Shown here: positions 24,998 through 34,420 of the stretch, one piece after another
How positions within the stretch are numbered: position 1 is the stretch's first letter
How the letters are laid out: every line of letters begins with the position of its first letter
Assembly: GCF_002135415.1 (NCBI RefSeq)
Contig: NZ_NEGJ01000008.1
Coordinates: 124,002-188,001 of the forward strand
Source of the DNA: Acinetobacter sp. ANC 3832
GTDB lineage: Bacteria > Pseudomonadota > Gammaproteobacteria > Pseudomonadales > Moraxellaceae
Length of the DNA: 64,000 nt
Direction: 5' to 3'
Program-made: the position numbers and the translations under genes
Notes under the pieces: generated by a model
The model's input: only the letters and a program-made list of their open reading frames with translations
Database searches by the model: none
Told to the model about the DNA's origin: nothing

Positions 24998-26866
24998 TTA
25001 TTTAATTTTAGCATGCGATTTTAAGTATTCTGTGTAATCTGCCAATGCTTGTTGACCACGCAATTGTTGATATAGCTTCGCCAACTCTTGAATTTGAGCA
25101 GGTGTAAGAGAATCAACAGGTGCTTTAGTTACTTCAGCAACAGCAACGACAACCATTTCATTGGGTAATGATACTGTTGCAACAGACCACATCCCTGCTT
25201 TTGGAACGGGCACACTGAAAGCAACACGTTCAATTTCACGTTTTAAACCTTGTGAACGTGTAAATACACCTGCGTGTTCAAATGCCAATGCATGTTTGCT
25301 TAACACTTGCTGAGCAGGTTGTGCTTTAAAGTCCGTCAACATCGTCGCGACTTTCGCTTTTGCAGCTTCATAAGCTTTTTGATCAATCAGTTTAGCTTTT
25401 ACTTTTGCAGTCACTTGAGCTAAAGGTTGTACACCTGCTTCATGGTAATTACGCACTTTTACCCAAACAGTATCACCATTCGCCAACTGAATATTGCTTG
25501 ATGCATTTCTGTCACCATTTTTAACATCATCGTTAAATAGTTTTATTTTAACGTTAGGATCCGACAAAATTGGATCTTTTGTTAACAATGACACTGCATT
25601 CACAGAAGTAATTTTTGCGTCTTTCACTTCTTGTGGAATGGCATCTAAAGCATCACCACTTACGACCAACTCATTTAAACTATTTACTGTATCTGAGTAA
25701 ATATTAGCAGTTTTAGCCTTGATCACGTCTGCAATTAAATCTGCTTTTTTCTCTTCAAAAGAAGGAATCGCAGTTGCAACTGTATTTGCCTCAATTAAAT
25801 GATAACCAAATTGAGTTTTAACAGGTTTTGAAACTTGACCATTTTTAGAGGTGTTTACAGCATTATCAAAAGTATCCCCAAAGAATCCAGCAACATACGA
25901 GTCTAATGAACCGCCTTTTGTTTTAGAGCTTGGATCTTCTGAAAATTGCGCTGCAGCTTGGGCAAATGGCATACCCGCTTGAATTTTTGCATAAACTTCA
26001 TTTGCAAGCTTTTCAGCATCAGCCGCAGAACGAGAATCTGTTGTAATTAAAATATGCTTAACTTCACGTTTTGCATCTTTATTTTGCTTATCTACAAATT
26101 GCGTATACGCTTGTTTCAATTCTGCATCTGTTGGTGTCACATTTGGCTTAGCCACCATTGCAGGCATTAAAACTACATAATCAACATCAACCGAAGCTGT
26201 TTGTTTAAACTGATCTTTATGCTTGTTGTAATAATCTGTGATTTCTTGATTTGAAACCTGAACATTTTTCTTATAATCATCTAATTTCACACTAGATAAA
26301 AATAAATTACGCTTCTCTGATTGCAGATTCGAAATTTGTTCAACATCAAGCTTACTCACCAAAGAATTATCAAGAATGCTGCTTGTCAGCATTTTCAAAG
26401 CATGATCTTGGCGTAAATTTGCAATGAGTGCCTGACTGGTCATACCAATAGAACGAAGATAATTACCATACAAGTTTTCTGAAAATTTACCATTTTCTTG
26501 GAAACTTGGTTGTTGTGCCAACATTTGTTCAATTTGAGAATCACTTAATGAAATGCCCAGTTTGTCAGCCTGTTGAATTAAAAGCGCACGTGAAATTAAA
26601 CCATCCAGTGCAGCATTTTGAATAAAAGATTGATTCAATAAAGACTCATCACCCTGAGCCATTGATAAATACTGATCTTTATAATTTTTCGTCTGAGCTT
26701 CTAGGTCTTTTTTAGAGATATCTTGACCATTGACTGTTTTGGCTACGTCTGCTTTTTGTCCCCCACTAAAATACCCCTCAATACCGACTAAAGCCAAAGG
26801 AGCTAAAAATAAAATGAGTAGGAGTTTACCGAGCCAACCCCTTATGACTTTACGAAACGATTCCAT
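24998..26866 (-). CDS. ppiD: SurA-N/PpiC-domain periplasmic folding factor (PpiD-like)
   Basis: 622 aa. One N-terminal membrane helix (LGKLLLILFLAPLALVGIEGYF) anchors it to the inner membrane. A SurA-type N-terminal chaperone region follows (NGQDISKKDLEAQ..., ALDGLISRALLIQQADKLGI), then a parvulin domain (REVKHILITTDSRSAADAEKLANEVYAKIQ..., ISFAQ-type ASEDP, FGYHLIEA) and a C-terminal second PpiC-like half. It helps newly secreted proteins fold. In E. coli ppiD likewise lies next to hupB, which is the gene just upstream here. Confidence 0.9.
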   Translation of the reverse strand: MESFRKVIRGWLGKLLLILFLAPLALVGIEGYFSGGQKADVAKTVNGQDISKKDLEAQTKNYKDQYLSMAQGDESLLNQSFIQNAALDGLISRALLIQQADKLGISLSDSQIEQMLAQQPSFQENGKFSENLYGNYLRSIGMTSQALIANLRQDHALKMLTSSILDNSLVSKLDVEQISNLQSEKRNLFLSSVKLDDYKKNVQVSNQEITDYYNKHKDQFKQTASVDVDYVVLMPAMVAKPNVTPTDAELKQAYTQFVDKQNKDAKREVKHILITTDSRSAADAEKLANEVYAKIQAGMPFAQAAAQFSEDPSSKTKGGSLDSYVAGFFGDTFDNAVNTSKNGQVSKPVKTQFGYHLIEANTVATAIPSFEEKKADLIADVIKAKTANIYSDTVNSLNELVVSGDALDAIPQEVKDAKITSVNAVSLLTKDPILSDPNVKIKLFNDDVKNGDRNASSNIQLANGDTVWVKVRNYHEAGVQPLAQVTAKVKAKLIDQKAYEAAKAKVATMLTDFKAQPAQQVLSKHALAFEHAGVFTRSQGLKREIERVAFSVPVPKAGMWSVATVSLPNEMVVVAVAEVTKAPVDSLTPAQIQELAKLYQQLRGQQALADYTEYLKSHAKIK

Positions 26867-26956
26867 AAGTATTCCAATATTTTATTTCGTACGGATTCTA
26901 ACTGATATTCGAAAATGAATGAATGCGCAATACATTATAATTTTAGATATTTCATA

Positions 26957-26984
26957 AAAAACGCGCCATAAAGGCGCGTTTTGG
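26957..26984 (-). terminator. Terminator of the HU gene
   Basis: aaacgcgcc-ataaa-ggcgcgttt hairpin with A/T flanks, just after the HU stop at 26996. Confidence 0.85.
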
Positions 26985-26995
26985 CAACTAAAAGA

Positions 26996-27268
26996 TTATG
27001 CTACAGAATCTTTTAAACCTTTACCTGCTTTAAAGCTAGGTACTTTGCTTGCTTTAATTTGTAGTTCTTCACCAGTTTTAGGGTTACGACCCGTGCGAGC
27101 TGCACGATCTTTAACGCTAAATGTACCGAAACCCACTAAAGTGACAGTGTCACCTTGTTTCAATGCTTCACCAATTGAAGCAATAGTCGCATCTAATGCT
27201 TTACCAGCATCGGACTTAGACAATCCCCCTTTCTCTGCAATCGCGTCGATTAATTCTGATTTATTCAT
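26996..27268 (-). CDS. hupB: DNA-binding protein HU
   Basis: 90-aa nucleoid protein that bends DNA. Starts [25 protein letters not shown]; carries the HU signature [26 protein letters not shown] and ends [17 protein letters not shown]. It lies upstream of the ppiD-like gene, as in many gammaproteobacteria. An own terminator lies between them, so most transcripts should end there. Confidence 0.97.
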   Translation of the reverse strand: MNKSELIDAIAEKGGLSKSDAGKALDATIASIGEALKQGDTVTLVGFGTFSVKDRAARTGRNPKTGEELQIKASKVPSFKAGKGLKDSVA

Positions 27269-27435
27269 GAAGATTACGTCCTCTTATATCGTTCGTTTAA
27301 GATTCAAGGCTGTAGTTTAAAAGGCCATGACGACTTTATAGCAATGCTTTGGGGGAAAACGCAAGACTACAAACTCGCTTTTCACAAAAATAACCGACAA
27401 AAAATGCAAAAATAGGGATTTCCTTTATCTCATCA

Positions 27436-27903
27436 TCATTTTTTTTGTATTTTTTCTTTCAATTTTTGATTTTCTTCAACCAAAGCATCTACCTTAGAAT
27501 GCAACTCTAAAATCAAATTTTCTAAATGCTTTAAATCTTTTGCAGTCACTAAACCAATTCGATTTAATGAATGATTTACACGTTGGTCTAATAGCTTTTC
27601 AACTTTATCTTTAGTATCAGTCACAGATTCTTTGGTTTTTTCTGCAACTTTATTGACAGCATCATCGGCTAAATCGACAGTTTTCGACTCTAACTCTTCA
27701 CCGACTTTGACTAAAGTATCAAATAACTTATTACCTTCCTCTTCTGCTCTAGAAAAAGCGCCTAAACCTGCCAACCAAATTTGTTTTGTATATTTTCTAA
27801 AATCTAATGCTGCTTTACGAGATGATTTAGAGCTCACTTGGTTCATATCTTTCACATTTTCTTCAGAATTTTCTATGTGATCATCTTTACTATCTATTCC
27901 CAT
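27436..27903 (-). CDS. Phasin family protein (polyhydroxyalkanoate-granule-associated type)
   Basis: 155 aa. The core FRKYTKQIWLAGLGAFSRAEEEGNKLFDTLVKVGEELE is the signature of PhaI/PhaF-type granule proteins; a long amphipathic helix region and a C-terminal coiled coil (KHLENLILELHSKVDALVEENQKLKEKI) follow. Phasins coat PHA granules or act as general stabilisers. The ATG at 27903 is chosen because GAGGAG lies nine bases upstream; the frame continues to 27954, but that part is less likely translated. No pha biosynthesis genes are in the window. Confidence 0.82.
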   Translation of the reverse strand: MGIDSKDDHIENSEENVKDMNQVSSKSSRKAALDFRKYTKQIWLAGLGAFSRAEEEGNKLFDTLVKVGEELESKTVDLADDAVNKVAEKTKESVTDTKDKVEKLLDQRVNHSLNRIGLVTAKDLKHLENLILELHSKVDALVEENQKLKEKIQKK

Positions 27904-28097
27904 AGACTTAAACTCCTCAATGTTTTTTTGGCTTTCGTGGCTAATTATGTACAAAATACCATTATATTAACAAATAAAGCTCTTGAACGTTTTGTAAAAC
28001 TGTTCTACAAAGCAAAGTATTGTTATTTTTGCACACGTTAACGCTCCATCACAATTTAATGAGATTGGATTCTCTATTTTAGCTATAGGATTTTTTT

Positions 28098-28751
28098 ATG
28101 GATGATTCGCAACAAAAACAAGGTCAAACTCGTTTGTTGCTGAACATTGTCATGATTATATTAGAGACAATATATTCTTTCGTATTGAAGCATGATCGTG
28201 TTGTTCGCTTACAAGCCAAAAAATTTGTCGAACAACAAATCACGATCCGAATGAATAGCTACATTCCTTATTTTGATTTTTATATTCAGTTCACAGACAA
28301 AGGGATTTTGTTTGATTTAAAAGAACCTGAAAAATCTGTTGATCTTTCAATTAGCAGTACCATCATTGATTTTATTCAAATCTTTGTATTTGCCAATAAA
28401 CGCAGTATGAAAAAAATGCGTTTAGAGGGTGATTCAACTTTAAAAGATGAATTTCGTGATTTAGTCATGCATTTAACCATGCCCAAATTAATGTCGGATT
28501 GGACAAAATGGCTGACCAACCCTGATGATGATCAACGAACAACCGCTTCAAAAAAACGAATTGCTCCTTTATTAGAAAAAATTGATCAACAACGTTCTAG
28601 AATCAACACATTACAAGTTGAAGTTAAGCAATATCAAAATCGCGTTAAAAAACTTGAAAAAAGCAAAAAGCGCATGAGCGTGGCTTTTTATGTAACTGGA
28701 ATTCTATTTATTATGTTAATAGTGTACAATTTATATGTAATTTTTAATTAA
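28098..28751 (+). CDS. Hypothetical membrane-anchored protein with SCP2-like region
   Basis: 217 aa. The first 150 residues look like a soluble alpha/beta domain (YFDFYIQFTDKGILFDLKEPE..., MRLEGDSTLKDEFRDLVMHL) faintly recalling the SCP2 domain of UbiJ. Next come a coiled coil (LEKIDQQRSRINTLQVEVKQYQNRVKKLEKSKKR) and a single C-terminal membrane helix (VAFYVTGILFIMLIVYNLYVIF), so it is probably tail-anchored in the inner membrane facing the cytosol. UbiJ likeness is weak. It stands alone upstream of the isc promoter. Confidence 0.65.
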   Translation: MDDSQQKQGQTRLLLNIVMIILETIYSFVLKHDRVVRLQAKKFVEQQITIRMNSYIPYFDFYIQFTDKGILFDLKEPEKSVDLSISSTIIDFIQIFVFANKRSMKKMRLEGDSTLKDEFRDLVMHLTMPKLMSDWTKWLTNPDDDQRTTASKKRIAPLLEKIDQQRSRINTLQVEVKQYQNRVKKLEKSKKRMSVAFYVTGILFIMLIVYNLYVIFN

Positions 28752-28788
28752 TTTTAAGAACAAACATCAATTTACAATTAATATGAAG

Positions 28789-28813
28789 AATCCTGACAAA
28801 TTTAGTAGGAATT
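28789..28813 (+). promoter_or_regulatory. Upstream IscR type-1 box
   Basis: aatcctgacaaatttagtag plus gaatt: agrees with the downstream box at most positions, including CxTGACxAATTTAGT. It lies 34 bp (start to start) before it, about 40 bp upstream of the promoter -35. Confidence 0.6.
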
Positions 28814-28822
28814 CAATAGAAA

Positions 28823-28855
28823 ATACTTGACTAATTTAGTCAGGATTCATAAAAT
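28823..28855 (+). promoter_or_regulatory. isc operon promoter overlapped by an IscR type-1 box
   Basis: The -35 TTGACT (28827-28832) and -10 TAAAAT (28850-28855) are spaced by 17 bp. The box at 28823-28847 fits the enterobacterial type-1 IscR consensus (ATASYYGACTRWWWYAGTCRRSTAT) at 22 successive positions and covers the -35, so [2Fe-2S]-IscR should repress by blocking polymerase. Confidence 0.8.
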
Positions 28856-28888
28856 CAAAGCATCTAGTCTAAACATGTGTATCGAATC

Positions 28889-29362
28889 ATGCGCTTAACC
28901 ACTCGCGGTCGCTACGCAGTGACTGCTCTTCTAGACCTAGCTTTGCAGCCAATTGAACAAACGATCACGCTTGCAGAAATTGCAACACGCCAAACGATCT
29001 CAGTTGCCTATCTAGAGCAATTATTTGCAAAATTAAAGCGTCACGGCTTAGTTTCCAGTGTACGTGGTGCAAATGGTGGATATCATCTTGCGCGTAGTGC
29101 TAGCGAAATTACTGTTTTAGAAATCATTGAAGCTGTAAACGAAACTGTAGATGCAACTCGTTGCGACCATAAAGGCAACTGCCAAAATGGTGCGATGTGT
29201 CTAACGCATGATTTATGGCAAGAACTCTCCCTCCACATTGCCGATTATTTAGCTAAAATTTCTCTTGCTGATCTCGTCGCTCGTGACAATGTACAAACCG
29301 TTGCCATTCGCCAAAATCCAGCAAGTTTTGATTCAGCCCTTTTATCGGTTACAGGTATTTGA
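28889..29362 (+). CDS. iscR: Fe-S cluster regulator IscR
   Basis: 157-aa Rrf2-family repressor of the isc operon. Winged [22 protein letters not shown] and the wing [15 protein letters not shown]; the [2Fe-2S] ligands Cys92, Cys98, Cys104 and His107 lie in [20 protein letters not shown]. The ATG at 28889 matches the family start; a GTG four codons upstream is in frame. IscR holding a cluster binds the type-1 boxes upstream and lowers isc transcription when clusters are plentiful. iscS begins one base after the stop. Confidence 0.96.
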   Translation: MRLTTRGRYAVTALLDLALQPIEQTITLAEIATRQTISVAYLEQLFAKLKRHGLVSSVRGANGGYHLARSASEITVLEIIEAVNETVDATRCDHKGNCQNGAMCLTHDLWQELSLHIADYLAKISLADLVARDNVQTVAIRQNPASFDSALLSVTGI

Positions 29363-29363
29363 C

Positions 29364-30581
29364 ATGAAACGTCCAATTTATCTTGATTACGCAGCAACGA
29401 CACCTGTCGATCCTCAAGTCGCAGAACGCATGATGGAGTGTTTAACGTTTGACGGTACATTTGGTAATGCAGCGTCTCGTTCACATGCTTATGGTTGGCA
29501 AGCAGAAGAAAAAATTGAATATGCACGCGAACAAGTTGCTAATTTAATTAAAGCAGATCCTCGTGAAATCGTTTGGACATCTGGTGCGACAGAATCTGAC
29601 AACCTTGCACTAAAAGGTGTTGCTCAGTTTTATGTATCTAAAGGCAAACATATTATTACCAGTAAAATTGAACACAAAGCAATTTTAGATACTTGCCGTG
29701 AATTAGAGCAAGAAGGTTTCGAGATTACCTATATTGAACCTGAACCAAAAACAGGTTTGATTACACCAGAAATGGTTAAAGCTGAACTTCGTCCAGACAC
29801 CATTCTTGTTTCCCTGATGATGGTTAACAATGAAATTGGTACAGTGACAGATGTTGCCGCAATTGGCGAATTAACTCGTGCTAATAAAACCTATTTCCAT
29901 GTAGATGCTGCTCAAGCCGCAGGTAAAGTTGAAATCGATCTTTCTACGATGAAAGTTGATTTAATGAGCTTCTCTGCTCACAAGATTTATGGACCAAAAG
30001 GCATGGGTGCACTTTTTGTATGCCGTAGCCCACGTGTTCGCCTTAAAGCACAAATGCATGGCGGTGGTCATGAACGTGGTATGCGTTCTGGTACCCTCCC
30101 TACTCACCAAATTGTCGGTATGGGTGAAGCATTTGAACTTGCAGGTAAAAACTTACATGCTGAACAAACGCGTTTACGTGTATTGCGTGACAGATTGTGG
30201 AATGGTCTACAAGGTTTAGAACAAGTCTTCCTGAATGGTCACCCAGAATTCAACGTTGCAAACTATCTCAACGTCAGCTTTAACTTCGTTGAAGGCGAAT
30301 CATTGATGATGGCATTGAAAGATGCTGCAGTTTCTTCAGGTTCTGCATGTACTTCTGCAACACTTGAACCATCTTATGTACTTCGTGCATTAGGTTTGTC
30401 TGATGAGCTTGCTCATAGTTCAATTCGTTTCAGCTTTGGTAAATACACCACTGAAGCAGATATTGATCATGTATTAGAAGTGACGAAAGCTGCTGTACAA
30501 AAATTGCGTGATCTTTCTCCACTTTGGGATATGTACAAAGACGGTATTGATTTAAGCACAGTTGAATGGGCTGAACACTAA
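29364..30581 (+). CDS. iscS: Cysteine desulfurase IscS
   Basis: 405-aa PLP enzyme that takes sulfur from cysteine and gives it to IscU, and to tRNA thiolation. PLP-binding Lys207 in [12 protein letters not shown]; active-site Cys329 in [18 protein letters not shown]-terminal [19 protein letters not shown]. The ATG at 29364, one base after iscR, is the family start although the frame extends upstream. Length as in E. coli. Followed by a long stem-loop before iscU. Confidence 0.97.
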   Translation: MKRPIYLDYAATTPVDPQVAERMMECLTFDGTFGNAASRSHAYGWQAEEKIEYAREQVANLIKADPREIVWTSGATESDNLALKGVAQFYVSKGKHIITSKIEHKAILDTCRELEQEGFEITYIEPEPKTGLITPEMVKAELRPDTILVSLMMVNNEIGTVTDVAAIGELTRANKTYFHVDAAQAAGKVEIDLSTMKVDLMSFSAHKIYGPKGMGALFVCRSPRVRLKAQMHGGGHERGMRSGTLPTHQIVGMGEAFELAGKNLHAEQTRLRVLRDRLWNGLQGLEQVFLNGHPEFNVANYLNVSFNFVEGESLMMALKDAAVSSGSACTSATLEPSYVLRALGLSDELAHSSIRFSFGKYTTEADIDHVLEVTKAAVQKLRDLSPLWDMYKDGIDLSTVEWAEH

Positions 30582-30590
30582 TCATTTGAA

Positions 30591-30633
30591 GGCATCTTTG
30601 TGATTTTATTCAATTGTAAATCACTCAGATGCC
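30591..30633 (+). promoter_or_regulatory. Stem-loop between iscS and iscU
   Basis: Arms 30591-30606 and 30618-30633 pair at 14 of 16 positions around an 11-base loop. No T run follows, so an RNA processing or stability element rather than a terminator is likely. Confidence 0.55.
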
Positions 30634-30710
30634 CCCATATATTTATTAAGAATATTCGTCGTTAACAATTATTGTTATCAACGGCTGACCCCGAGGTTTG
30701 GAGACGCATC

Positions 30711-31097
30711 ATGGCTTATAGCGAAAAAGTAATTGATCATTACGAAAACCCTCGTAATGTTGGTGTTTTAGATAAAAATGCTGAAAATGTTGGTACAGGT
30801 ATGGTCGGTGCACCTGCATGTGGCGATGTTATGCGTCTTCAAATCCAAGTGAATGACGATGGCATTATTGAAGAAGCACGTTTTAAAACTTATGGTTGTG
30901 GCTCAGCAATTGCTTCTAGTTCATTGGTTACAGAATGGTTAAAAGGTAAATCTTTAGATCAAGCTCAAGCCATTAAAAATATTGACATTGCGACTGAACT
31001 TGCGCTACCACCTGTAAAAGTACACTGCTCTGTTCTTGCTGAAGATGCAATCAAAGCCGCTGTACAAGACTATCGTAGCAAAAAAGTAAAAGTTTAA
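30711..31097 (+). CDS. iscU: Fe-S cluster scaffold IscU
   Basis: 128 aa. Scaffold on which [2Fe-2S] clusters are built from IscS sulfur. Ligand Cys37 (GAPACGD), Cys63 (YGCGSAI) and Cys106 (VHCSVL), with Asp39, are all present. LPPVK (99-103) is the motif bound by the HscA chaperone. The ATG at 30711 has gag/ggag a few bases upstream and matches the family start [18 protein letters not shown]. Confidence 0.97.
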   Translation: MAYSEKVIDHYENPRNVGVLDKNAENVGTGMVGAPACGDVMRLQIQVNDDGIIEEARFKTYGCGSAIASSSLVTEWLKGKSLDQAQAIKNIDIATELALPPVKVHCSVLAEDAIKAAVQDYRSKKVKV

Positions 31098-31125
31098 TTT
31101 TACCCAGTTGATAAATGGAGTTTTC

Positions 31126-31446
31126 ATGATCAATCTAACCGAAAGTGCTGCAACTCATATCAGCAATTACTTAAAAAATCGCGGTAAGGGTGAAGGTATT
31201 CGCGTTGGCGTGAAAACTTCAGGCTGTTCTGGTTTGGCTTATGTACTTGAATTTGTAGATGATATCGATTTACATGACCAAGCTTTTGAACAGTTTGGTG
31301 TGAAAGTTTTCGTTGATCCGAAAAGCCTTGTCTATTTAGAAGGCATGGAAATGGACTATGTAAAAAATGGTCTTAATGAAGGTTTCGAATTCAATAACCC
31401 CAATAAAAAGGGAGAATGTGGTTGCGGTGAATCTTTCACAGTTTAA
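31126..31446 (+). CDS. iscA: Fe-S assembly protein IscA
   Basis: 106-aa A-type carrier of the HesB/IscA family. Conserved Cys34 (TSGCSGLAY), Cys98 and Cys100 (ECGCGESF) bind iron or a cluster. The ATG at 31126 lies 7 bases after tggag and fits the family start [12 protein letters not shown]. 28 bp after iscU, so part of the isc operon. Confidence 0.95.
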   Translation: MINLTESAATHISNYLKNRGKGEGIRVGVKTSGCSGLAYVLEFVDDIDLHDQAFEQFGVKVFVDPKSLVYLEGMEMDYVKNGLNEGFEFNNPNKKGECGCGESFTV

Positions 31447-31469
31447 AACACATTAACTTTCTTTTTCCC

Positions 31470-31496
31470 TTAAAACAGTGTTATGCACTGTTTTAA
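31470..31496 (+). promoter_or_regulatory. Hairpin between iscA and hscB
   Basis: Perfect 11-bp arms ttaaaacagtg / cactgttttaa with a 5-base loop. T residues lie inside the stem and no long T run follows; it may be a leaky terminator or processing site that lowers hscB-hscA-fdx levels. Confidence 0.55.
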
Positions 31497-31536
31497 TCAC
31501 ATTTATTCTCTTTAAAATCGCGGATGAGTATTTCCA

Positions 31537-32052
31537 ATGAATCATTTTGAGTTGTTCAATCTCCCTGTAGCACTCGATATTGATTTAGCAAACTTAAAGA
31601 CTCATTTTTTAAATTTGCAGCAACAATATCATCCTGATAAAGCTGAAGACAAAGATCAAGCCTTGATTAAATCAAGCGAAATCAATCAAGCATTCAAAAC
31701 TTTATCGAACGTTGACAGTCGTGCAGCCTATTTACTTGCACTCAAAAAGCAAGACCACCATTTAGATCAATCGATCAGTGATTTTGAGTTTTTACAATCT
31801 GCATTAGAAATTCGTGAACAACTTGATGAAGCAACGGATACTGAGCAATTACAATCATTGAAAAATGAAGTAAATCAGTGGATTGAAGGTTTAGTTCGTG
31901 AGTTTAAAATTGATTACGTAGATGAAGACTGGGCTGAAGCACGCGACACTGTTCGTAAATTACGCTTTTTCCAAAAAGTTATGAATGACATCAATAAAGC
32001 AGAAGATCACATGCTTGATGATGAAGATTTTGATTTAGATGATGACTATTAA
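31537..32052 (+). CDS. hscB: Co-chaperone HscB
   Basis: 171-aa J-domain protein that delivers IscU to HscA and stimulates its ATPase. HPD (32-34) in QQQYHPDKAED is intact; the C-terminal three-helix domain (FEFLQSALEIREQLDEA..., VRKLRFFQKVMNDINKAED) that binds IscU follows. The very acidic C-terminus (DDEDFDLDDDY) is a local feature. Lies between iscA and hscA. Confidence 0.95.
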   Translation: MNHFELFNLPVALDIDLANLKTHFLNLQQQYHPDKAEDKDQALIKSSEINQAFKTLSNVDSRAAYLLALKKQDHHLDQSISDFEFLQSALEIREQLDEATDTEQLQSLKNEVNQWIEGLVREFKIDYVDEDWAEARDTVRKLRFFQKVMNDINKAEDHMLDDEDFDLDDDY

Positions 32053-32089
32053 TTTTACTTTTTTGACTTATTTTCAAGGGATTTAACAC

Positions 32090-33949
32090 ATGGCACTCTT
32101 GCAAATTGCAGAACCTGGACAATCAAGTGCGCCACATGAACACCGTATTGCAATTGGCATAGACTTAGGTACAACCCACTCTTTAGTTGCCACGGTGCTT
32201 TCTGGTCAAGCCAAAGTTCTGAATGATGAGCATGGTCGTGTATTACTTCCTTCTATTGTTCATTATTCAAAAAATACCACAGAATATGGTGATGCGGCTA
32301 AGCCCTTCATTACTACAGATCCTAAAAATACACTGGTTTCTGTAAAGCGTTTCATGGGTCGCTCAAAAGCGGACATTAAATTTCAACACCCGTACACTTT
32401 GGTCGGTGAAGATAATCAGATGCCTGCTTTTGAAACCAACCAAGGGCGTAAAACACCTGTTGAAATTTCTGCTGAAATTTTAATCCAATTAAAAGAACGT
32501 GCTGAAACAAGTTTAAAAAATCCGATTAATGGTGCAGTCATTACTGTTCCTGCTTATTTTGATGAAGCTCAACGTCAAGCGACACGTGATGCAGCCCAAT
32601 TGGCTGGTCTGAATGTTTTACGTTTATTAAATGAACCTACAGCAGCTGCCGTTGCTTATGGTTTAGATCAAGAAACCAACCTAGCCACTGATAACAACTA
32701 TGTGATTTATGACTTAGGTGGCGGTACATTTGATGTTTCAGTTTTACGTTTCTCACAAGGCGTTTTTGAGGTTCTAGCTACGGGTGGTCACACAGCACTC
32801 GGTGGCGATGACTTAGATCGCTTAATCGTGAAATGGGCAAAAAAACAACTCAAAATTGAAACATTAGATGATGCAGAATATGCACACTTTATTGTTTCTG
32901 CGCGTAAGGCTAAAGAAGCTTTAAGTGATAAAAATACAGTTGATTTAAAAGTTTTAGATCTGGTTTTAACATTAGATCGAACAACATTTGAAGATATCAT
33001 TAAAGTGGCTTTAGATAAAACCATCAGTGTCTGTAAACGTGTTTTACGTGATGCGAAACTTGATCTAGATGACATTCAAAATGTTGTTTTAGTTGGTGGT
33101 TCTACACGTTCTTATGCTGTTCAAAATGTAGTTCGTGAAGTTTTCAAACAAGAACCACTATGTACAATTAATCCAGATGAAGTTGTTGCAATTGGTGCTG
33201 CAATTACTGCGAATCAATTGATTGGGAACAGCCAAGATGGTTCTTTATTGCTTGATGTTACCCCACTTTCACTTGGTTTAGAAACTATGGGTGGTTTGGT
33301 TGAACGCTTAATCTCTCGTAATACAGCCATTCCTGTTGCACGTCGCCAAGAATTCACCACCTATCAAGATGGCCAAACAGCCATGTTGATTCATATTGTG
33401 CAAGGTGAACGTGATTTAGTTGAACATTGCCGTAGTTTAGGTCGCTTTGTCTTACATGGCATTCCACCTATGACTGCTGGTCAAGCACGAATTGAAGTGA
33501 CTTTCCAAGTTGATGCAGATGGCTTACTCAGTGTTGCAGCCAAAGAAACAACGTCTGGTGTCAATGCATTTATTGATATTAAGCCTTCTTATGGCTTGTC
33601 TGATGATGATATGCAACGCTTACTAATTGATGGTTATAAGTTTGCTGAAGAAGATAAAAATCTTCGTCACTTACAGGAAACCAAAGTTGAAGCGCAACGT
33701 GAACTTGAAGCTTTAGTACAAGCTTTAAAAGTTGATTTTGCACTTTTGTCCGATGATCAATTGAATCAATTGAATCAAGCAAAAATCAAACTTGAACAGC
33801 AATTGGAAACAACGGACATTACGGCGATTGAAGCTGCTGTAGAACAACTGAAAGTTCATAGTGATGCCTTTGCTGCCGCACGTATGAATCAACATATTGA
33901 TCATGCATTAAAAGGCACAAAACTTGACGATTGGTCAAACTCAAACTAA
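32090..33949 (+). CDS. hscA: Fe-S assembly chaperone HscA
   Basis: 619-aa Hsp70 specialised for IscU. The ATPase domain shows [26 protein letters not shown] and [10 protein letters not shown]; the substrate-binding domain begins [26 protein letters not shown]. Compared with DnaK it is short and lacks the EEVD-like acidic tail, as usual for HscA. A caaggg ribosome site precedes the ATG. 37 bp after hscB, 16 bp before fdx. Confidence 0.97.
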   Translation: MALLQIAEPGQSSAPHEHRIAIGIDLGTTHSLVATVLSGQAKVLNDEHGRVLLPSIVHYSKNTTEYGDAAKPFITTDPKNTLVSVKRFMGRSKADIKFQHPYTLVGEDNQMPAFETNQGRKTPVEISAEILIQLKERAETSLKNPINGAVITVPAYFDEAQRQATRDAAQLAGLNVLRLLNEPTAAAVAYGLDQETNLATDNNYVIYDLGGGTFDVSVLRFSQGVFEVLATGGHTALGGDDLDRLIVKWAKKQLKIETLDDAEYAHFIVSARKAKEALSDKNTVDLKVLDLVLTLDRTTFEDIIKVALDKTISVCKRVLRDAKLDLDDIQNVVLVGGSTRSYAVQNVVREVFKQEPLCTINPDEVVAIGAAITANQLIGNSQDGSLLLDVTPLSLGLETMGGLVERLISRNTAIPVARRQEFTTYQDGQTAMLIHIVQGERDLVEHCRSLGRFVLHGIPPMTAGQARIEVTFQVDADGLLSVAAKETTSGVNAFIDIKPSYGLSDDDMQRLLIDGYKFAEEDKNLRHLQETKVEAQRELEALVQALKVDFALLSDDQLNQLNQAKIKLEQQLETTDITAIEAAVEQLKVHSDAFAAARMNQHIDHALKGTKLDDWSNSN

Positions 33950-33965
33950 TTTATAGGTACAGATT

Positions 33966-34304
33966 ATGCCACGTATTAAAGTTTTACCTCATGCCGTGAT
34001 TTGCCCAAATGGTGCTGAGTTTGAAGTTGAGCCAAATGCCAACTTGTGCCAAAGTTTGCTGGATAATGGTGTCAAAATAGAACATGCTTGTGATATGTCT
34101 AAAGCATGTACCACTTGCCATATTGTTGTTCGTAAAGGTTTTGATAACCTTGATGAAATGGATGATGTAGAAGCAGATTTACTGGATCGCGCATGGGGAC
34201 TAGAGCCAGATTCACGTCTTTCTTGCCAAGTTCAAATCACTGATGAAGATTTAGAAATTGAAATTCCTAAATACACCATCAACCATGCTTCAGAAAATCA
34301 CTAA
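33966..34304 (+). CDS. fdx: [2Fe-2S] ferredoxin of the isc operon
   Basis: 112-aa adrenodoxin-type ferredoxin that supplies electrons for cluster assembly. Ligands Cys42, Cys48, Cys51 (CDMSKACTTCHIVV) and Cys87 (RLSCQVQ) are in the expected C-x5-C-x2-C-xn-C pattern. Last gene of the operon, followed by a clear terminator. No iscX is present after it. Confidence 0.96.
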   Translation: MPRIKVLPHAVICPNGAEFEVEPNANLCQSLLDNGVKIEHACDMSKACTTCHIVVRKGFDNLDEMDDVEADLLDRAWGLEPDSRLSCQVQITDEDLEIEIPKYTINHASENH

Positions 34305-34325
34305 TTATTTTAGCTTTCTCAGATA

Positions 34326-34359
34326 AAATAAAACCACTCAAATGAGTGGTTTTATTTTT
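34326..34359. terminator. Terminator at the end of the isc operon
   Basis: aaaaccactca-aa-tgagtggttttattttttg; convergent with the cyclase gene at 34421, so it may act both ways. Confidence 0.88.
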
Positions 34360-34420
34360 TGCACTTAATTTAGAGACAGATTAAGCTTTACTCAAATATT
34401 TATTTTAAGATCATGATTTA

